Shown piece by piece: positions 33,545 through 41,671 of a stretch of DNA of 64,000 nt. This DNA is from Leifsonia poae (GTDB lineage Bacteria; Actinomycetota; Actinomycetes; Actinomycetales; Microbacteriaceae). Location of the stretch: positions 3,720,001 through 3,784,000 of the forward strand of contig NZ_JAIHLP010000002.1 of assembly GCF_020009625.1 (NCBI RefSeq), given 5' to 3'. Positions within the stretch are counted from its first letter, which is position 1, and each line of letters opens with the position of its first letter. The notes beneath the pieces are model-generated. The model made no database searches. It was not told the DNA's origin and worked only from the letters and a program-made list of their open reading frames with translations. The translations under genes and the position numbers were made by a program.

Positions 33545-34546
33545 TCAGCGGAGGGTGAGGGCGGAGCGGCGGGAGGCGAGGCTGCTGCGGGCGCTGTCGA
33601 GGGCGGATTGGCCGGCCGCGGCCCCCTCGAGCGCGAGCAGACCGGCACCGAGGATCGGCGCGGCGGTGACGAGCTCGATGTGAGCCAGCGGCGCGCGGCG
33701 GGCCAGCTCCCGTTCGATCCCGGCGAGCAGCCGTTCGTCGCGCGCGCCGATCACGCCGCCGCCGAGCACGACCGGCACGCGTCGGCCGAGGAGCTCGAGG
33801 CGGCGCAGTGTGGTGGCGGCGAAGGCGACGATCTCGTCGGCCTGGCGGTCGACGAGCGAGCCGGCCACCGCATCCCCGGCCCGCGCGGCGTCGAAGACGG
33901 CCGGGCTGATCCGGGCGAGGTCCGAGTTCGGGAGCGAGCCGAAGTGCAACGCTTCGATCACGGCCTGGATCGAGTCGAGGCCGAAGACCGCGGGGATGGC
34001 GAACGCGAGCGTCGTCTCCTGCCCGCGCCCGTCGACCGCGCGCGCGGCGTGCCAGAGGGCCTGCTCGCCGAGGTGCCAGCCGCCACCCCAATCGCCTGAG
34101 ATCATGCCGAGCGAGGGATAGCGCACGACCGCGCCGTCACTACGGACACCGACGCAGTTGATGCCGGTGCCGCAGACGACCGCCACCGCATCCGGCTCGT
34201 CGGTGCCGGCGCGCAGCAGGGCGAACAGATCGTTGTCGACGATCGCATCCGCCCAGGCGTACCCGGCGATTGCCGCCCGGAACGCGGCGACCTCGGCAGG
34301 CAGGTCGAGGCCGGAGAGGTAGATGTTGGCCTGGGCGATCGGGGCGCCGCCGGTCTGCCGCAGGATCTCGGCGATCAGGTCGTCGATCAGCCTGGCCGCC
34401 TCGCCCATGCCGATGATGTGCGGGCTGGAGGTGGTGCCGCGGGCGCTCGCCACGACGGAGCCGTCGAGGTCGAGCGCCACCGCATCGGTCTTGGAGCCGC
34501 CGCCGTCGACCGCTATCACGATCGGGCGATGGCCGTCGGCGGTCAC
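33545..34546 (-). CDS. BadF/BadG/BcrA-type sugar kinase (N-acetylglucosamine kinase-like)
   Basis: A 333-residue ASKHA-fold kinase. VDGGGSKTDAV is the phosphate-1 motif, VVCGTGINCVG the second, GDWGGGWHLGEQALWHAAR follows, and LGGGVIGARDERL is the adenosine motif, as in GlcNAc and beta-glucoside kinases of this family. GTG 34546 overlaps the stop of the GH4 gene (GTGA); a GTG three codons upstream is less likely. Last gene of the sugar operon. With ABC import, this kinase could phosphorylate the disaccharide or the released hexose. Confidence 0.88.
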   Translation of the reverse strand: MTADGHRPIVIAVDGGGSKTDAVALDLDGSVVASARGTTSSPHIIGMGEAARLIDDLIAEILRQTGGAPIAQANIYLSGLDLPAEVAAFRAAIAGYAWADAIVDNDLFALLRAGTDEPDAVAVVCGTGINCVGVRSDGAVVRYPSLGMISGDWGGGWHLGEQALWHAARAVDGRGQETTLAFAIPAVFGLDSIQAVIEALHFGSLPNSDLARISPAVFDAARAGDAVAGSLVDRQADEIVAFAATTLRRLELLGRRVPVVLGGGVIGARDERLLAGIERELARRAPLAHIELVTAAPILGAGLLALEGAAAGQSALDSARSSLASRRSALTLR

Positions 34547-35814
34547 TTCGCCCACGCGAGGTGCTCGCGGTTGCCCGCGATCAGCAGATCGGTGAGCTTC
34601 TCGGCCCGGTCGAACTGCCCGACGAGGGGATGCGCCATCATCGCGCGGAGGACGCGCTCGCGCCCACCGTGCACGGCGGCGTCGAGGGCGAGCCGCTCGT
34701 AGCCGGCGACGTGGGAGATCAATCCCCGGATGTCGTCGGCGACCGGTTCGATCGGCAGCGCCGTGACACCGGAGGCGCCGACGACCGCGGGAACCTCGAT
34801 CACATGATCGTCCGGCAGGAACGGCAGCGAACCGTTGTTGCGCAGGTTCACGACCTGGGTGTCGCCGCGGTCGCTGCGGAGCGAAGCGATCAGGTCGACG
34901 GCGGCCTCCGAGTAGAAGGCGCCACCGCGCTTGGCGAGCGCGTCTGGCTTGGTGTCGACGGCGGGGTCGGCGTAGAGCTCGAGCAGCGCGTGCTCCACCT
35001 CCTGCACAGCCTGGGCACGGGTGGGTGAGCCGAGCTGTTCACGGAGCACCTGGTCGTGTGCGTAGTAATAGCGCAGGTAGTACGAGGGCACATTGCCGAG
35101 CATCGTGATGAGCGAGGGCGGCAGCTCGATCTCGTCGGCGAGCTCGCCGAGGCGGGTGTCGATGAGGGCGGGCAGCGCGTCGCGCGTTCCGTCCGCATCC
35201 GTCACGTAGGCCGCCCGCTCCCAGGTGAGGTGGTTGAGGCCGACGTGGCCGAGCGTGATGGCCGTGTGGTCGACGCCGAGGAGGTTGGCGAAGCGGCGCT
35301 GGAAGCCGATGGCCACATTGCAGAGCCCGACCGCGCGGTGACCCTCCTGCAGCAGTGCGCGCGTGACGATGCCGACCGGGTTCGTGAAGTCGACGATCCA
35401 CGCGTCCGGCTTCGCGTGCTTGCGCACGGTCTCGGCCACTCGGAGGACGACCGGAACGGTGCGCAACGCCTTGGCGAATCCGCCCGGTCCCGTGGTCTCC
35501 TGGCCGATGCAGCCGCACTCGTGCGGGAACGTCTCGTCGCCGTGACGGGCGGCCTGGCCGCCCACCCGCAGCTGGATGAGCACGGCGTCGGCATCCGCGA
35601 CGCCGGCCACCAGGTCGCCGGTCGGCACGATGCGGCCGGTGTGCCCGGCGGCGCGGAACATCCGCTCGCTCATCCCGCCGACCAGGCGCAGTCGCTCCGG
35701 GTCGGTGTCGACGAGCCACAGCTCTTCGATGGGGAGAACGTCTCGCATCCGGGCGAACCCGTCGATGAGTTCGGGAGTGTAGGTGGAGCCTCCACCGACA
35801 ACAGCAAGTTTCAC
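34543..35814 (-). CDS. 6-phospho-beta-glucosidase (GH4 family)
   Basis: A 423-residue NAD- and metal-dependent glycosidase of family 4. The N-terminal Rossmann start is VVGGGSTYTPEL. IGQETTGPGGFAKALRT follows. GLCNVAIG (Cys165-Asn166) is the metal motif; CNV is the signature of the phospho-beta-glucosidase clade. GLNHL (His195) is the second metal ligand. GH4 enzymes act on phosphorylated disaccharides, yet this operon imports by ABC transporter, so phosphorylation must occur inside the cell. ATG 35814 lies four bases after the stop of the upstream permease gene. Translationally coupled to the kinase. Confidence 0.9.
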   Translation of the reverse strand: MKLAVVGGGSTYTPELIDGFARMRDVLPIEELWLVDTDPERLRLVGGMSERMFRAAGHTGRIVPTGDLVAGVADADAVLIQLRVGGQAARHGDETFPHECGCIGQETTGPGGFAKALRTVPVVLRVAETVRKHAKPDAWIVDFTNPVGIVTRALLQEGHRAVGLCNVAIGFQRRFANLLGVDHTAITLGHVGLNHLTWERAAYVTDADGTRDALPALIDTRLGELADEIELPPSLITMLGNVPSYYLRYYYAHDQVLREQLGSPTRAQAVQEVEHALLELYADPAVDTKPDALAKRGGAFYSEAAVDLIASLRSDRGDTQVVNLRNNGSLPFLPDDHVIEVPAVVGASGVTALPIEPVADDIRGLISHVAGYERLALDAAVHGGRERVLRAMMAHPLVGQFDRAEKLTDLLIAGNREHLAWAK

Positions 35815-35817
35815 TGA

Positions 35818-36723
35818 TCAGCCTTTCACGCCTGTGAGTGTGATGCCCTCGACGAATACGCGTTGGGCGAAGAAGAAGATGAGGACCACGGGGATGGTGA
35901 CGAGCATGGTCATCGCCATGGTCAGCCCCCAATCGGTGCCGTGCACGCCGCGGAACGACGCGAGGCCGTATGCGACAGGCCATGACGACGGGTTCTCCGA
36001 GGTGTAGAGCAGGGGGCCGTAGTAGTCGTTCCACGAGTTGAAGAACATGAAGATGGCCGTTGCCGCGATGCCGGGTTTGGCCATGGGGAGCACGACCCGC
36101 CAGAGCACACCGAATTCGCCGTTGCCGTCGATGCGTGCAGCATCCGCGTACTCGCTCGGGATGGTCAGGAAGAATTGGCGCAGCAGGAAGATCGAGAACG
36201 CGTCGCCGAGCAGGTTCGGCAGGATGAGCGGCCACAGCGTTCCGGTGAGGTTCAGTTGCGACCACATCACGTAGATCGGTATGGCTGTGACCTGCGGGGG
36301 CAGCAGCATCGCGATGATGATCACGGTGAAGAGCACGTTCGCGCCGCGGAACTTGATCTTGGCGAGGGCGTAGGCCGCCGGCACGCTGGAGATCAGCATG
36401 AACAGCGTCGCGAGGATCGCGTAGATCGCCGAGTTGCCGAACCACTGCAGCAGCGGAACCGTCGTGAACACCTTGACGTAGTTGTCCCAGGCGAACGGCT
36501 GGGGCCATAGCGAGGCGGTGAGCGTTTGCTCGCTCGACATGACCGAGGTGAGGAACACGAAGACGATCGGCGCGATGAACAGGATGGCCAGCACGATGAG
36601 CACGGCATGCTCGGCGATCCAGGCGAGGATGCGCCGGGTGCGCACCGAGCGCGGGCTGGGGATGCGGCGCTTCGGCAGGGCCGGGGGCGCCGCTTGCTCG
36701 GGCGCGAGGGTGGCGGAGGTCAT
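35818..36723 (-). CDS. carbohydrate ABC transporter permease (CUT1, second subunit)
   Basis: A 301-residue inner-membrane permease with six TM helices, the first at about 37-58 after a basic N-terminus. The EAA loop reads YADAARIDGNGEFGVLWRVV, the contact site for the ATPase. The C-terminus ends GITLTGVKG, typical of MalG-like subunits. ATG 36723 overlaps the stop of the first permease (ATGA). Works with the permease and binding protein upstream. No ATPase is in this operon, so a shared MsmK/UgpC-type ATPase is needed, such as the one at the right edge of the window. Confidence 0.92.
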   Translation of the reverse strand: MTSATLAPEQAAPPALPKRRIPSPRSVRTRRILAWIAEHAVLIVLAILFIAPIVFVFLTSVMSSEQTLTASLWPQPFAWDNYVKVFTTVPLLQWFGNSAIYAILATLFMLISSVPAAYALAKIKFRGANVLFTVIIIAMLLPPQVTAIPIYVMWSQLNLTGTLWPLILPNLLGDAFSIFLLRQFFLTIPSEYADAARIDGNGEFGVLWRVVLPMAKPGIAATAIFMFFNSWNDYYGPLLYTSENPSSWPVAYGLASFRGVHGTDWGLTMAMTMLVTIPVVLIFFFAQRVFVEGITLTGVKG

Positions 36724-37703
36724 TGTGCGCCTTCCGGGGTGAACGCCTTGAAGCGGCGGAGCAGGAGGATGAGGATCACAGCGGCCACGACGAAGAGCAG
36801 CACGGCCAGGGCAGAGGCGTAGCCGAGCTGGTAGGTGCCGAAGCCGCGCACGTACAGCCATTGCGTGTAGGTGAGCAGCGAGCCGTCGGGGTAGCCGAGA
36901 TTGTTGCTGATGCCTTCGCCGATGACCGCTTTGCCGCTGGCGACCCCGGAGGCGACGGCCGCCTCGGTGAAGTATTGGATCGCCGCGATCACACCGGTGA
37001 CGACCGAGAACAGCAGCACGGGCGCGATGCTCGGCAGGGTCACGTACCGCGCCTTCTGCACTCCGTTGGCGCCGTCGAGCGATGCTGCCTCGTACTGTTC
37101 CTTCGACACATCGAGCAGGGCGGCGAGGAAGATGATCATGATGTCGCCCATGACCCAGACGCCCAGCAGCACCAGTGACGGCTTCGACCAGGCGGGGTCG
37201 TTGAACCAGAGCGGACCCTGGATGCCGAAGAACTTCAGGATCTGGTTCACCGGCCCGGTGCCCGGGTTGAACAGGAAGACGAACGCCACGACGCTGGCAA
37301 CGGGTGGCACGAGCGCGGGCAGGTAGAACACGGTGCGCCAGAAACCGGATGCGGTCTTCGCCCGGGTGAGCAGCCCTGCCACCAGCAGGGCGAAGACGAT
37401 CTTCACCGGCACCCAGATGACCACGAACCACAGCGTGTTGAGGGTCGCGTTCCACACATTCGGGTCTTGGGTGAACAGGTACTCGTAGTTGCGGAGGCCG
37501 ATCCACTGCGGTGCGGACACGAGGTCGAACCGGGTGAAGGAGTAGTAGACGGAGGCGATCAGCGGGTAGACGAAGAAGATCGCGAGGCCGAGGAGGGCCG
37601 GCGCCAGCAGCGCCAGCGTCACCAGCTTCCGTCTGGTGCGGGCCCGCGAGGGGCGGACGGCGACCGCCCGCCCCTCGCGTACAGCAGTGCTCGTCATCGT
37701 CAC
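36720..37703 (-). CDS. carbohydrate ABC transporter permease (CUT1, first subunit)
   Basis: A 327-residue MalF-like permease with six or more TM helices, starting at about 25-50 (LLAPALLGLAIFFVYPLIAS). The EAA loop is YEAASLDGANGVQKARYVTL. An extended N-terminus is basic. GTG 37703 overlaps the stop of the binding-protein gene (GTGA); an ATG two codons later is also possible. Imports a sugar together with the permease at 35818 and the lipoprotein upstream. Confidence 0.92.
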   Translation of the reverse strand: MTMTSTAVREGRAVAVRPSRARTRRKLVTLALLAPALLGLAIFFVYPLIASVYYSFTRFDLVSAPQWIGLRNYEYLFTQDPNVWNATLNTLWFVVIWVPVKIVFALLVAGLLTRAKTASGFWRTVFYLPALVPPVASVVAFVFLFNPGTGPVNQILKFFGIQGPLWFNDPAWSKPSLVLLGVWVMGDIMIIFLAALLDVSKEQYEAASLDGANGVQKARYVTLPSIAPVLLFSVVTGVIAAIQYFTEAAVASGVASGKAVIGEGISNNLGYPDGSLLTYTQWLYVRGFGTYQLGYASALAVLLFVVAAVILILLLRRFKAFTPEGAQ

Positions 37704-39037
37704 GGACCGGTGGTGAGGGCGAGCGCGTCGTTGATCTGCTTGTCGACGCTCTTCAGGCCGGCCTGGAGGTCAACGCCCTGGCTCTGGTACTTGTTCCAGA
37801 AGTCCTGGAACGACTGCTGGTAGCCGGCGCCGAGCGGGCTGGCCGGGGTCGTGGCGACGTTCTTGTTCGTGGCGATGTCGAGGAAGGTGCGGTACTGGTC
37901 AGAGACCTCGAGCTTCGGAGACGTGAGCGCGTCGGCCGTCGTCGGCACATTCTTGAGGCCGTTGGCCAGCTTGACCACCGCATCCGTGTCGGTCGTCAGG
38001 TATTTGAGCAGCGCCCAGGCGAGCTCCGGGTGCTGCGAGCCCTTCGAGATGCCGATGATGTTACCGGTCAGGTAGCCGCCGCCGTACAACTCGGTGTGGT
38101 CGTCCGCCGTCGGGAAGGGCGCGGTGCCGTAGTTCAGCTTCTTGGCCTGGTCGGCGATGAAGGCGGTGCGGTACTCGCCGTCCAGGTTCATCGCCACCTG
38201 GCCGGTCTGGAAGGCATTGCCGGCCGAAAACTCCTGACCGAGCCCCGAGGTGAACTTGTTCAGCTTGTCCCAGCCGATCTTGTCGACGTAGGCCTTCTGC
38301 CAGGTCATGAGCTCGCTCCAGCCGGGGCTGGAGCTGATCGCGCTCGTGCCGTCGGCTTTCAGCCAGTCGGCGCCCGCGGCGGGGCCGTAGTGGGATGCCG
38401 CGTTCTCGTACCAGCCCATCGTGGGGTTGAAGCCGAGGGTCTTGATGGAGCCGTCGGCGTTGTAGGTGGTGAGCTTGTCGGCCATCGACTCCAGCTCGGA
38501 GAGCGTCTTCGGCGGCGCGGTGAAGCCGGCCGCCTTCAACAGATCTTTGTTGAAGTACAGGCCGTAGACGTCGGCGAGCATCGGCATCGCGCAGCGGGTG
38601 CCCTTGAACTCGGTGTACGACTTCACCGTCGGCGAGAACTGGCTCATGTCGACGCCGTCGCGGTCGATGACCTTGTTGAGGCTGCGGAACGCGCCATTGG
38701 AGCAGAAGTTGCCCACGATGTCGGTGGAGTACGACAGTCCGACGTCGACCTTGCTGCCGGTGGCGATGGCCTTCTGCAGCTTCTCGTCGTCTTGGCCCGA
38801 GTGCACCTGCACCGTGACCTTCGGGTACTTCTTCTCGAAGTCGTCGACGACCGACTGCACGACGCCGGCCTCGCGGTCGGAGAAGAAGTGCCAGAACGAG
38901 ACGGTGCCGGAGAGCTCCTTGGGGGTGGTCGACTCGAATGTGGCGCCGCTGCCTCCGCCGGAACAGCCGGCGAGGGTCAGGGCCGCGGCCGCGGTGAGCG
39001 CGACAGCGGTGATGATGCGATGGGGGCGGTGTTTCAC
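37700..39037 (-). CDS. sugar ABC transporter substrate-binding lipoprotein
   Basis: A 445-residue extracellular solute-binding protein (family 1). The signal peptide ends in the lipobox LAGC (Cys about 25), followed by a Gly/Ser linker. FWHFFSDREAGVV and the mixed alpha/beta lobes are typical of binders of oligosaccharides. GTG 39037 is preceded by GAGGAACCC. First gene of the operon 39037 to 33545, which also encodes two permeases, a GH4 phospho-beta-glucosidase and a kinase, so a beta-glucoside or chitobiose-like sugar is the probable ligand. Confidence 0.92.
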   Translation of the reverse strand: MKHRPHRIITAVALTAAAALTLAGCSGGGSGATFESTTPKELSGTVSFWHFFSDREAGVVQSVVDDFEKKYPKVTVQVHSGQDDEKLQKAIATGSKVDVGLSYSTDIVGNFCSNGAFRSLNKVIDRDGVDMSQFSPTVKSYTEFKGTRCAMPMLADVYGLYFNKDLLKAAGFTAPPKTLSELESMADKLTTYNADGSIKTLGFNPTMGWYENAASHYGPAAGADWLKADGTSAISSSPGWSELMTWQKAYVDKIGWDKLNKFTSGLGQEFSAGNAFQTGQVAMNLDGEYRTAFIADQAKKLNYGTAPFPTADDHTELYGGGYLTGNIIGISKGSQHPELAWALLKYLTTDTDAVVKLANGLKNVPTTADALTSPKLEVSDQYRTFLDIATNKNVATTPASPLGAGYQQSFQDFWNKYQSQGVDLQAGLKSVDKQINDALALTTGP

Positions 39038-39140
39038 GGTGGGTTCCTCACTGATTCCGATGCGTGATGGTGCTGTTGGCTAGGGGAGACGAAAAACTGT
39101 GGTGCCGGGATGGTTCTGGTGGAGCCGTGCAGGATGCCCG

Positions 39141-40331
39141 CTAGGCGGAGATCCTGGACACTTCGGCGAAGAGCGCGGTGCGCACTTCGGTGAGCAGATG
39201 TTCGCGGGCGCCCCGTAGCACGGGATGCACGGGAACACCGGTGGTGACGACCTTCGACGAGCCCCACGCTTTGCGCAGCTGCTCGCCGACGAGCTCGGCC
39301 AGGCGTTCGCCGCCCGCGCTGCCGGTCGGGCCGCCGAGCACGACGAGCTCCGGGTCGAGGAGCGCGAGGACGGGGATGACGCCGACGGCGACCCGAGGGG
39401 CCAGCTCGGCGAGCAGGGCCTCCCGTTCGGGCGCTGTCGGCACGGCGTCGATCAGCGCTGCGTATCCGCGGCCGCGCATCCCGAGCCCGCGGGCCAGGCG
39501 GGCGACGGTCGGACCGCCGATGAGATCTTGCAGGTCGTCGGCTGCGGGGTCGAGTTCGGCGGCGTTGCGCGGGATCGGCAGGTAGCCGATCTCGCCCGCG
39601 CCCCCGGACGCCCCACGGTGGACGGAGCCGCCCTGGTCGACCGAGAGGCCGAGGCCGTCACCCATCCAGAGCAGGGCGAAACCGCCCGTGTCGCGCCCCG
39701 CACCGTCGGTGCGTTCGGCGATGGCGGCGAGGTTCACGTCGTTGTCGATGTGCACCGAGAGGCCGAGGGCGTCTTCGAGATGCTTGCGGATGCCCTTCTT
39801 CGGCCAGCCGGGAAGCGTCTCGATGAAGCTCAGTTCGTCGGTGCGCGGGTCGAGCGCTCCCTGCACGCCGATGCAGACCGCCGAGACGGTCGCGGTGGCG
39901 ATGCCCGCCGCCTCGCAGGCGGCGTCGATCGCCGAGCGCACATCGGCGGCGGGGGAGCGATCGCGGGCCGTGCGGGCCAGCGGGGTCGTGGCGATGGGAT
40001 GCTCGTGGCCGCTCGCGTCGACCACCGTCGAACGCATCTCGTGATAGTCGATGTCGATGGCGACACCGAGCATCCGGTCGGTGCGCACGGCGTAGCTGGC
40101 GGCGTTGGGGCCGCGGCCGCCGGAGACTTCGCCGACCGCGTGGATCAGTCCGGCGTTCTCGAGGCGGGAGACCATCTGGGCGGCGGTCGGTTTCGAGAGG
40201 CCGGAGAGCTCGCCGATCCGCGAGCGGGTGAGGACCCCGTGTTCGAGCAGCAGGGAGAGGGCGGTGCGGTCATTGGTCTCACGCAGCCAGGAGGGGGTTC
40301 CCGGAACCGGTTTCGGCACCATATCGCGCAT
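39141..40331 (-). CDS. ROK family transcriptional regulator
   Basis: A 396-residue NagC/XylR-type repressor. The N-terminal winged helix-turn-helix reads TRSRIGELSGLSKPTAAQMV. The ROK kinase-like fold follows with DIDYHEM, VCIGVQGALDP, HIDNDVNLAAIAE and a degenerate sugar-kinase region, and the cysteine zinc motif of ROK kinases is absent. ATG 40331 or ATG 40322 may start. Upstream of it is a promoter with an operator-like palindrome in the spacer (40368-40380). It most likely controls the downstream ABC/GH4/kinase operon (39037 onwards) in response to the sugar or its phosphate. Confidence 0.9.
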   Translation of the reverse strand: MRDMVPKPVPGTPSWLRETNDRTALSLLLEHGVLTRSRIGELSGLSKPTAAQMVSRLENAGLIHAVGEVSGGRGPNAASYAVRTDRMLGVAIDIDYHEMRSTVVDASGHEHPIATTPLARTARDRSPAADVRSAIDAACEAAGIATATVSAVCIGVQGALDPRTDELSFIETLPGWPKKGIRKHLEDALGLSVHIDNDVNLAAIAERTDGAGRDTGGFALLWMGDGLGLSVDQGGSVHRGASGGAGEIGYLPIPRNAAELDPAADDLQDLIGGPTVARLARGLGMRGRGYAALIDAVPTAPEREALLAELAPRVAVGVIPVLALLDPELVVLGGPTGSAGGERLAELVGEQLRKAWGSSKVVTTGVPVHPVLRGAREHLLTEVRTALFAEVSRISA

Positions 40332-40352
40332 CCCTTCGTTGGAACGATCCTG

Positions 40353-40398
40353 CTGCCCGAATGTATCAGGAAAGTTTCTTAATAGTAAAGCCTGTGTT
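40353..40398 (-). promoter_or_regulatory. ROK promoter with operator-like palindrome
   Basis: On the minus strand TTTACT and TACATT are separated by 18 bases and resemble -35 and -10 elements. The spacer holds AGGAAAGTTTCTT (plus-strand 40368-40380), with AGGAAA/TTTCTT arms pairing at 5 of 6. This suggests autoregulation of the ROK gene. Confidence 0.45.
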
Positions 40399-40575
40399 TC
40401 TTGGTCGCACTTTCGGCGTCGTCGGAGGCGTGCTCGGCGCTGCTCACGACGGAGCGAGAACGGGCACGACGGAGCGAACTGAGTGTCGACACGGGTCGAC
40501 GGGTCGACCTCAAGCGGGACGGGCGGCCGCCGATCGGGCAGGTTCGGCGCCGCTCAGCCGTCGCCGCTCAGGCGC

Positions 40576-40603
40576 AGGCGCTCAACCGAAGGCGCTCAAC
40601 CGA
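40576..40603. repeat. 14-bp tandem duplication AGGCGCTCAACCGA x2
   Basis: Two identical 14-base units spanning the stop codon of the epimerase gene (40596). The 264-base gap from there to the ROK start contains only this duplication and the ROK promoter; I see no other gene in it. Confidence 0.7.
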
Positions 40604-41591
40604 ACGTGCGTGCCCGGTCGGCGAGGTGGTCGAAGGCGGCGTCGAGGTCGCGATCGACCCGCTGGCGCGACGGATCGGCCAGGAACCACTCCACGATCTC
40701 CCCGGCACCGTGCGCGAACGGAACCCGGGCCTGGAACTCGGGGACGAGCGCCTTGACCTTGGTGTTGTCGAAGATCATCGAGTGGGCTTTGTCGCCGAGC
40801 AGGCCCGGTCCGAGGTCGGGCACGATGGCGGCGATGGACTCGGAGGCGATGTGCACGAGGTCGGCCTCGACGCCGAGCCCTTCGGCCAGATAGCAGTAGA
40901 TCTGGTCCCAGGTGGGGGACTCGTCGGAGGTGACGTGGAACGCCTCGCCGACGGCCTCCGGGCGGCCGAGCAAGCCCACGAACGCGACAGCGAAGTCGGT
41001 GTTGTGGGTGATCGTCCAGAGGCTGGAGCCGTCGCCGTGCACGATGACCGGTGCGCCGCGACGCATCCTGTCGAGGTCTGTCCAACCGCCGCTCGTGGGG
41101 ATCAGCGTGCGGTCGTAGGTGTGGGAGGGGCGAACGATCGTCACCGGGAAGCCGCGTTCCCGGTAGGCCTCGACGAGGAGGTCCTCGCAGGCGATCTTGT
41201 CGCGGGAGTACTGCCAGAAGGGGTTGCGAAGCGGGGTCGACTCGGTCACGGGCAGCCGGGACGGCGGTGTCTGGTAAGCGGAGGCGGAGCTGATGAAGAC
41301 GTACTGTCCGACGCGGCCCTCGAAGAGGCCGAGATCGGTGCGGATGTGCTCGGGCGTGAAGGCGAGGAACTCGGCCGCGACATCGAAGCTGCGCTCGCCG
41401 AGCACCGCGTGCACGCTCTCCGGGTCACGGATATCGGCGTGGAGCACCTCGACCTCGGGCGGCAGCGGGCGGGTGGTCGAGGTTCCGCGGTTGATCACGG
41501 TCACCTCGTGGCCCTGCTGCAGCGCGCGGTCGACGCACGCCGAGCTGATGACCCCCGTGCCGCCGATGAAGAGTGTGCGTGTCGCTGCCAT
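40596..41591 (-). CDS. NAD-dependent epimerase/dehydratase family protein
   Basis: A 331-residue extended SDR. The Rossmann loop is FIGGTGVISSACVDRAL (GGTGxIS), Asp-rich DIRD follows, and FISSASAYQ with the Tyr-x-x-x-Lys (YSRDK) gives the catalytic residues. The GGTG variant in place of GxxGxxG resembles the NAD-dependent epimerases that act on nucleotide sugars or the chloroplast RNA-binding-like group. ATG 41591 follows GGAGCTTGGG. It stands alone between the ROK gene and the M28-like gene; no partner gene identifies its substrate. Confidence 0.85.
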   Translation of the reverse strand: MAATRTLFIGGTGVISSACVDRALQQGHEVTVINRGTSTTRPLPPEVEVLHADIRDPESVHAVLGERSFDVAAEFLAFTPEHIRTDLGLFEGRVGQYVFISSASAYQTPPSRLPVTESTPLRNPFWQYSRDKIACEDLLVEAYRERGFPVTIVRPSHTYDRTLIPTSGGWTDLDRMRRGAPVIVHGDGSSLWTITHNTDFAVAFVGLLGRPEAVGEAFHVTSDESPTWDQIYCYLAEGLGVEADLVHIASESIAAIVPDLGPGLLGDKAHSMIFDNTKVKALVPEFQARVPFAHGAGEIVEWFLADPSRQRVDRDLDAAFDHLADRARTFG

Positions 41592-41671
41592 CCCAAGCTC
41601 CTTCGATCGTCCCCGCGGGTTCTCAGCGTAGCGAGCGGAGGGGCCCGTTCGGCAGTCCGAGATCGTCCGCT

